DNA from: Hyparrhenia diplandra
Taxonomy: Eukaryota; Streptophyta; Magnoliopsida; Poales; Poaceae
Direction of reading: 5' to 3'
NCBI GenBank assembly: GCA_015847255.1
Contig: JADLZK010011196.1
Coordinates: forward strand, 1 to 64,000
DNA: 64,000 nt
Of the stretch, positions 58,027-64,000 are shown piece after piece. The notes below the pieces were generated by a model. That model was given only the letters and a program-made list of their open reading frames with translations. It was not told where the DNA came from and searched no databases. Both the position numbers and the translations under genes were made by a program. Position 1 is the stretch's first letter. Each line of letters begins with the position of its first letter.

Positions 58027-60650
58027 TTATAGGCCAGTTGTGGTTAAAGCAGATTGCAACGCGCCTTCTAGGTACTTCTCTGCAGCTGAATACTGCCTCC
58101 TTTTTGTCTTCTATAGCTAGTGCAGCCAGAGCTTTGTCCTGATTATTTATACAACAAAGTAAACCAAGAATTAGCAAAGGATTCCATCAGAAAACAAAGA
58201 ACAAAACAAATGGCAAAAGCAATACAGGAGGTAAATCCTGGTAGCTTCTTAATGTATCAGCTATGGGTTTTGTCCTCCTCTCAAGATCCTTCTTATGCTC
58301 AGCCATTTCCATTAACACGCCATGATTGATCTCCGGCGTATAAGCCACTCGGTTAAGCATTGCCTGAGAAAAATAAGAAGACAAGTCTAAAAGGCGTCGA
58401 AGTAGATTTCCTAATCAGACAAAAACGTGTAGTGAAATAGCACACAGACTTGGCCTTCAACGGGGCAAATAGCTCTACATATCTTGAGCCACAGTGGAAA
58501 CAATGAAAAGAGAATACCAAAGCTGCTCTAAATTGCAGTAACACCTTTTTTGGAGTTTTTTTTTTTTTTTTTGGAAAACGCAGGAGACCTGTGTTTCATT
58601 GTATTATAGATAAAGAAAAAGAAAAAAGAAAAGAGGGGGGGGGGATCCCCAACAGGATCCTCACTCATACGGGGACCAAATATGAGTGAGTTTTTGGAGT
58701 AGCAGACCTTGATGTCAGATTATTCACTTCACGATCATTACTTCATTCATCGCTAGCTATCACAGTATTCAAACAGGTAATGGAGGAACATAAGTGCAAT
58801 CATTGGTTCAAAACTTCACACGATGCACATTATATTCATTCCCATGTCCAGCAATCCAAATAAAGATACATCTCTAGATTCTCATCTCTATATGAAAAGA
58901 CTGGAAGGTAGCTTAACATATATATATTCGAGATATGCTCAATTGCTCATAGCGCCAGAAATTATTGAGCCATCAATTACACAGTGCTTCAGCTCATAGA
59001 AAACTTATGATAATATTTTCAAAAAAGAAAACTTATGAGAGGTCCCATGATCCCATCCTACTAATAAGGACAGAAATCCAGCGAAAGCAGACCTGAACTA
59101 AAATCAATTACTGAATACAAAGTTCAATCAGAGAGGCTAAGCTACATATTGCATAATAGCTGAAGTAAAATCTATCAAGAGCTTCTTCAAATACAGAAAC
59201 AGCCTGACTAAGGTGATTCAGATGTTGCACATTCAACTTAACAATCATATATCAGTATTATTTTGAAATAAGTATATATCAGTATTATCATACCCAATTA
59301 ACTACCACATGGAATTGATAACTTACTAGATTCTTGCAATAGCTGACAGTTTCTAGCTAAAAGGCATAGGATTCTCTACTAATGAAAAGTATCAGCACAA
59401 GTTAGTTTAGGGATTGTTGTCCACACCTTGCAGGTCAAAAATCAAGAACTGGAAGCACAGGCTGAAGCCAACTCCATATTTGAATCATAGAAAATGCTAG
59501 TCACCTTATAATTTGAGACTTGGAGGATATACTGCCGTTCCTTCGAGTCTATCATAACAAGCTTTGTCTGCCAACTTGTCATTTGCTCAGCTTGCTGCTT
59601 CTCCACATCATTTTAAATTTCTCCAGCATCCTAGAACCAGCACAAGTACTTATCATGTTTGAGTTTTGACACAGAAATCAATGTAAAAACGATTGGTGAT
59701 TAATGAGCACTCCTTAAAACAACTGTGAAATGAACAGTTTTCCGCTCACTTCTTCAGCTCAGTATGCTTGTTTATAGCCTTCCGCGTGTGATCAAGTAGT
59801 GTGTTTGACTCCTTATGCACTTTGTCCCTCTTCTCCTCCGCCTCTGCTCGCCTCATAGACAAGTCTGCACTTGCCACCACAAAGCTGTGTGACAAAAGAA
59901 AAAAAAAACAGAAAACAATAATCAGAACAGTCCCTACAACACCCAAAGACCAAAAAGTTATTATAATATCTATTCACCAACTTCCTCATCTGATGGTAAA
60001 GTTACAAAATCAGATACATGAAACAGTATTAATTTAGCCTCAATTTAGTGTGGATCCAAACCAAACACAAAAGCAAAAATAGCCGAGTAAACAGTTCAGG
60101 GGAAGTTTATCACTGGCATGTGACATTGCATGAATCGATGAATCTTCGATATCAGTAAACAGCGCTAATGTAGGAGGGTTTGTTCGATAATTCGATACTC
60201 GCAGAACCCTAGCGCAACGAGTCACCTGCTCATCTCGGTGTCACGGGTGGCGAGAAGGTTGGCAACGGCTGCAACTGCGCGCGCCGCCGCGGCTGCGGTT
60301 GGTGGGAGCGCGTCCCTCGCGAGCCCCGCCCGCTCGAGAGCCTCCCGCAACCGGGCCGCCTCGGCGCGATACTCTGCCGCCTGCGCGCGCAGCCCCGAAG
60401 CCGCTATTCCGGCAGCGCGGGACCGCGCCTGAGACGCCGCGGCAAGCGTGCGGAGGTAGGCCACCCCGCGCGGTGTGGAGTCGGTTCCCAGCGAAAGCCC
60501 CGTGGCCGCACCTCCGCCGCCGCCTCGCCTTCCCGCCCCGCACCCGGCCTCCGCGGCGAGGGAGTCCAGCCACGCATTTACCCCGGCGACGGCGGAGGAG
60601 GAGGCAGCCGTCGGGGCGGTGGGGTCGAGATGCTCGGCAGTGTGATCCAT
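58027..60650 (-). CDS. AUG1: HAUS augmin-like complex subunit 1 (AUG1), with two one-base shifts
   Basis: Five exons on the minus strand: 60650-60226, 59884-59750, 59630-59505, 58363-58226, 58138-58027. Wording matches plant AUG1: exon 1 VNAWLDSLAAEAG, RGVAYLRTLAAASQARSRAA, AAAARAVAAVANLLATRDTE; exon 2 AEEKRDKVHKESNTLLDHTR; exon 3 DVEKQQAEQMTSWQTKL; exon 4 NRVAYTPEINHGVLMEMAEH and TLRSYQDLPP; exon 5 DKALAALAIEDKK. The subunit is part of the eight-member augmin complex that recruits gamma-tubulin to microtubules for branching nucleation in spindle, phragmoplast and cortical arrays. Coiled coil is expected along most of its length. Two lesions: exon 3 has four A where five are needed after EKF, and exon 5 has an extra G after DKK. 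With both, phases are consistent and length is 311 aa. Since augmin subunits are usually essential and few-copy, sequencing error is likely; a decaying homeologue is the alternative. Confidence 0.88.
58557..58690 (-). mobile_element. 134-bp truncated LINE/SINE-like insertion in intron 3 of AUG1
   Basis: TTTTTGGAGT at 58547-58556 and 58691-58700 is a perfect 10-bp target duplication. The insert begins with a T run (tail of a minus-strand element) and contains GATCCCCAACAGGATCC. The sequence is too short to assign to a family. Confidence 0.8.
59011..59025 (+). repeat. 15-bp A/T-rich insertion flanked by 13-bp direct repeats
   Basis: AGAAAACTTATGA is present at 58998-59010 and 59026-59038. Between them is TAATATTTTCAAAAA. 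It lies in intron 3 of the augmin gene. Confidence 0.82.
59262..59273. repeat. 12-bp insertion flanked by 15-bp direct repeats
   Basis: ATATATCAGTATTAT is present at 59247-59261 and 59274-59288. Between them is TTTGAAATAAGT, which has no clear tail. It lies in intron 3 of the augmin gene. Confidence 0.8.
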
Positions 60651-60704
60651 GATCGAGCGGATGGTGGTGGGTCAGTCTGTCAGTGGGTGACCGGCGATAT
60701 TGAT

Positions 60705-60725
60705 TTTTTTTTTTTTTTGAGATTA
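60705..60725 (-). repeat. 21-bp T-rich insertion flanked by 15-bp direct repeats, upstream of AUG1
   Basis: ACCGGCGATATTGAT is present at 60690-60704 and 60726-60740. The insert is 14 T followed by GAGATTA; on the minus strand this is TAATCTC plus an A tail. It lies 55 bp upstream of the augmin start codon, in the 5' UTR or core promoter. Confidence 0.88.
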
Positions 60726-60877
60726 ACCGGCGATATTGATGTGGAGAGGAAAAATGAGTTGTACTGTCCAGTAGGCCCATTTTGTTTGTTGGGCCTAGCC
60801 AGTTCTGAGCTGAAATCAACACTGGGCTTGATATGGGCTTCTGTCAAACAAAATAGTTCAAGAGACCTCACAACATG

Positions 60878-61407
60878 TCAACTTTTGCTCCTAAAACTCT
60901 AAAATCGGGTAAAATACTTCTCTCAACTTTAAAATCATTCATCTTACCTCCCTACTCCAGTCATAAGCGGTTTTAAAGGTGGTTTTTTTTTTTATTTTTT
61001 ATTTATTTTGGTTGAAAAATCATAAAATAGGAAATTTAATTTTATTAGACTCCGTGTGAATAGATCTAAATAGTGAATATATAATATGATATTTTTATTA
61101 CAAATTTTATCTTGTAGCTTTAGATATATGCTTGTTGAAACTAAGTTATAATAAAAACTTTATACTAAAGCATACCATTTTATATATTAAATATGCGAGA
61201 TCTACTCATGTGAAGTCCAACTAAATTTATTTTTTTTCTATTTATGTTTTTTATTGTTTATCATGACATTTTTAAAATAAATATAAAAGAAAAAGACAAA
61301 ACCTTAAAAATCACTTATAACCGGAGCAAGGAGGTAAGATGAACGGTTTTAAAGTTGAGGGAAGTATTTTAGCCTGGTTTTAGAGTTCTACTAGGAGCAA
61401 AAGTAGA
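60878..61407. mobile_element. Element with about 105-bp terminal inverted repeats
   Basis: The left arm from 60878 (TCAACTTTTGCTCCTAAAAC...CTTACCTCC...AGCGGTTTTA) matches the reverse complement of the right arm ending at 61407 (GGAGCAAAAGTAGA) over about 105 bp with modest divergence. The interior is AT-rich and non-coding. Target duplication not resolved. A Mutator-like or foldback MITE is possible. A relative appears to flank the LTR insertion at 47.0/50.6 kb. Confidence 0.82.
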
Positions 61408-61665
61408 CTTTTGAAAATATTTTTTTCTTGAAACAACTTTTGAGAACATTGAGGGAGGTAATATAGATTTTTTCCTAGGTCAAATGAAGAATCCACGAGG
61501 GTCCATATTCAAGTGGCAAAAGTGGTCATCAAGTATGTTTAGGCCCACGAAGACTAGTATAATCAAAACTAGCATGTGGCTAACCTCTCAAATGACCCAA
61601 ATCAATATCAAGATTCTACAAGATTACTTTCGGGTGGAAAAAGTTGAATATTCGATAGTGAATTA

Positions 61666-61974
61666 GGGCTTGTTCGGTTGTGGACATGAATACACCTGGA
61701 TTCAATCCGGGTTTTTCCTAAAAAAATGTGTGCACCAATAGGCTATTTGAGGATTATGTGGAGGCTTACATGCAACACAAAAACTCGATCACTTCGCCTA
61801 GAATCAATCCCGGTCACTAGAGTCGCGGAACAAATCCATTTGGTTGCTGAACATGCGGAGACTATATGCACTATAATGAATCCTGACGGCTTAGCAAATC
61901 TCCACGCACACGCACCCTATAGCTGGTATGGATTGGTTCCAAGCAGAATTAATCCCTTGCAACCGGAGGAGCCC
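61666..61974. mobile_element. Tourist/PIF-Harbinger-like MITE (309 bp)
   Basis: Ends GGGCTTGTTCGGTTG and CAACCGGAGGAGCCC are inverted repeats with three mismatches. The perfect 3-bp target duplication TTA lies at 61663-61665 and 61975-61977, the usual signature of this superfamily. Confidence 0.82.
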
Positions 61975-61977
61975 TTA

Positions 61978-63235
61978 GTGATTACACTAATCATATGACC
62001 AGAGAGAGATTGAGGGAGACGTTCACCTCCTTCCGACTAAACCATGACTCAAGTGAAAACTTTGTGTCTAGTAACGATGAAAAGCTGTAGTTGTACTTAT
62101 GTTAGGTAAAATTGTTATCTTAAATGATAATTCAATTTCTAATGTTGTATCGGGTATATTCATTGAGTTACGATTAGCTATCCATATCACAACTTTGTGA
62201 AATGAGGTATAATTGTCTCTTCATGGATGAGGGTGTAACCATCTCTAGAAAGATGTACAGGTCAGCTGTCTAGGGAGCTCTATTTTGTTGATTGCACAAC
62301 AAATAAAGCTCGAGACTTCAAAGAATTGGCCAAATAATATATAAAGGATGGTTGTTTAAAGATCTTGTTTTCAACAAAAAGTATATAGTGGCTTGATTTC
62401 GTTCCTAATCTAATAAGTATGTCTACGAACATACAGGTTTCCTTCTAACCCAAAAAAAAGAAGAGAAATTATATATGGCGCCTATTTAATGTGAACGTAC
62501 AACCCATTGCGACTATAGTATTTTTTTTTTCCAATGTCTTTTCCTTAAAAAGATCCGCTAAGGCTTTTCTTAGCTGTTCTTTCTTTAAGCTGAAGATCTT
62601 TTTATTAGTTTTCCTTAGCTGTTCTATCTTTAAGCTGAAGATCTGTTTTACTCGTATTTTTTCTTGACAAATAGAGCATCAAATGCGTGGAGGTAGGTCC
62701 CAAGGCACAAAAGATTTGCCAGCTCATAATCCCATAGTAGAGTACACACATGATCGGTTGTCTTATGGTCCCCAGCTGTGTCTTTGTGATGAATGAGCAA
62801 ATGATCAACGAATCTAAACACCATTGCCCTACTACCTTTTCTATGAACCAAGTACTGCCACAATGCATTTTTTTTTCCATTTAATTATGCCCTCCCGAAT
62901 GAAGCAGCTGAGAATTAGTTTGACAGCCGCTTGAGTTGTAGCACATGACAAAATTGACAGCGACTTAAGTGCTGTTCCCTCGTATCAACTGAGGTCAAAT
63001 TAAGGTGTTAATGAAGAGATACACAGGACACTGCCCCAAATATTCTGCTCCAGGCAGATAGTACTGAAAACACAAAAATAAAATAAAATCTTCTCCAAAC
63101 TTATATAATCATATATGCTCTTAATTTAGTCAATACCCTTGAACAGATTTAATCTTGGCTACCACAAGTCCACAACCGTGCCTTCAGGTTTTGACTCCAC
63201 GTAATGGCGTGTACGGCATGAGAGATGCAGTATTA
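61978..63235. other. Gene-free AT-rich interval
   Basis: No recognised gene. It includes a 45-bp-period duplication at about 62564-62644 (TTAGCTGTTCTWTCTTTAAG, then CTGAAGATCT, in two copies). Confidence 0.45.
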
Positions 63236-63252
63236 GTTTGTGATGAACTCAT

Positions 63253-63266
63253 TAAGCTAAAAAAAG
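63253..63266 (+). repeat. 14-bp A-rich insertion flanked by 17-bp direct repeats
   Basis: GTTTGTGATGAACTCAT is present at 63236-63252 and 63267-63283. Between them is TAAGCTAAAAAAAG. Confidence 0.88.
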
Positions 63267-63479
63267 GTTTGTGATGAACTCATGTTATTAAAAAAAAAGA
63301 GAGAATCCAATAAAAAGACAGTTTCTGAGTTGCTGGTGTTGTTTAGTGGCACGCACGCTTCAGTCCATCATTTGCCAACCCACAGCTTGCCTGACAGTAT
63401 TTTAGCTTTAATTTCCTCACAACACCCTCAGCTAGCAAGATTTTCAAATAAGCCACTTTTTTTTGAGCCTTCTTCTTTT

Positions 63480-63747
63480 GTACGAGTAGAGAAGTAGAGA
63501 AGACAACACTGGACCGCCTTCACGGCTGCTTTTCTTCTTCTTCCTTTCACCCCCGCTTGCGCTCTCTCTCCTCCCTCCCTCCCTCCCTCTCTCTCTCTCT
63601 GCGCCAACCGGGCGACAGCCGCCGACGGCCGACGACGGCTCGCCACCCGCCTCCCTAAGCCAGGCGCGCAGGTCTTCGTGGGTCTCTTCGCTCCGTCTTC
63701 GTCGGGGGTCAGTCCTTCGCCGGCGACGATCACCCATCACCCACCAG
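63480..63747 (+). promoter_or_regulatory. CT-rich 5' UTR exon and splice donor of a gene leaving the window
   Basis: A TCTTCTTC/CTCCCTCC-rich stretch (63525-63600), typical of grass core promoters and leaders, is followed by GC-rich sequence without an obvious start codon. It ends at CACCCACCAG followed by GTATGCGC at 63748. AT-richer intron-like sequence follows, with a possible acceptor GGTGTAG near 63952. This looks like a non-coding first exon of a plus-strand gene whose coding part is outside the window. Confidence 0.5.
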
Positions 63748-64000
63748 GTATGCGCGCATCCCGGCCTTCTCCTCCCTTCCTGCCGTGCGAAACTGAGCAG
63801 CACCCGAACCCTAACTTAAGCCAGTTGGCTATCTGTATTCGGATCTGATCTAATTACAAGTGCCTATGAACTTCGAATTTTTTTGCACAATTATTGGGTG
63901 GACGCCCATCCCATGTCCTTTACTGACTTCGCGCCCTGCTTGATGGTGTAGAGCTGCTCGCTCAGTTAGCTTGCCCTGAATTCGATTCGGAGCAATATTT

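Noticed and set aside
60241..60822. Alternative minus-strand frame over AUG1 exon 1
   Set aside because: Out of frame with the augmin match and rich in Arg/Gly as expected for a shifted GC-rich exon.
1..64000. tRNA, rRNA or known structural RNA genes
   Set aside because: None was recognised by eye. A covariance-model search would be needed to exclude small ones.

Overview
This window looks like nuclear DNA from a grass (Poaceae). The coding exons are very GC-rich and sit in AT-rich intergenic DNA. GT-AG introns are obvious, and the gaps hold Stowaway- and Tourist-type MITEs, LINE tails and LTR retrotransposon remnants of the kind common in grasses. I cannot name the species; a panicoid or rice-like grass would fit. 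Layout, left to right. 0.9-1.5 kb: decayed copia-type gag. 1.9-7.5 kb: two tandem, frameshifted nepenthesin-like aspartic protease pseudogenes on the minus strand; the duplication includes upstream sequence. 9.0-10.2 kb: LTR-like remnant. 11.2-23.7 kb: three broken cysteine-rich receptor-like kinases (CRKs, 2 x DUF26 + TM + Ser/Thr kinase), named here A (+), B (+, kinase only) and C (-), with a decayed copia pol between A and B and an orphan first-exon-like segment between B and C. 24-32.6 kb: gene-poor DNA with MITEs, a LINE fragment nested in a MITE, and a set of inverted repeats. 32.8-38.2 kb: CRK-D, the one CRK with a fully open six-exon model (667 aa). 39.6-41.0 kb: intact F-box gene on the minus strand with a 5' UTR intron. 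43.2-45.9 kb: CRK-E, with two frameshifts, one of them tied to loss of intron 3. 46.8-50.6 kb: a MITE-like sequence interrupted by a gypsy-type LTR, itself interrupted by a 2.36-kb solo LTR with a 5-bp target duplication. 54.3-57.1 kb: CRK-F, complete except for one extra C. 58.0-60.65 kb: a five-exon gene for HAUS/augmin subunit 1 on the minus strand, with two one-base homopolymer shifts. 60.9-62 kb: two terminal-inverted-repeat elements. From about 63.5 kb: CT-rich 5' UTR exon of a plus-strand gene that runs off the window. The functional theme is a birth-and-death array of CRKs, plasma-membrane kinases generally linked to pathogen and redox responses, in two structural subgroups (A/B/C with an extra kinase intron; D/E/F without it), embedded beside housekeeping genes (F-box, augmin). 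The most unusual observation is a recurring class of tiny (12-21 bp) A- or A/T-rich insertions, each flanked by perfect 10-17 bp direct repeats, at nine or more places. Several have the short-sequence-plus-A-tail form expected of extremely 5'-truncated LINE/SINE retroposition. Everything here was read by eye; no database search was run.
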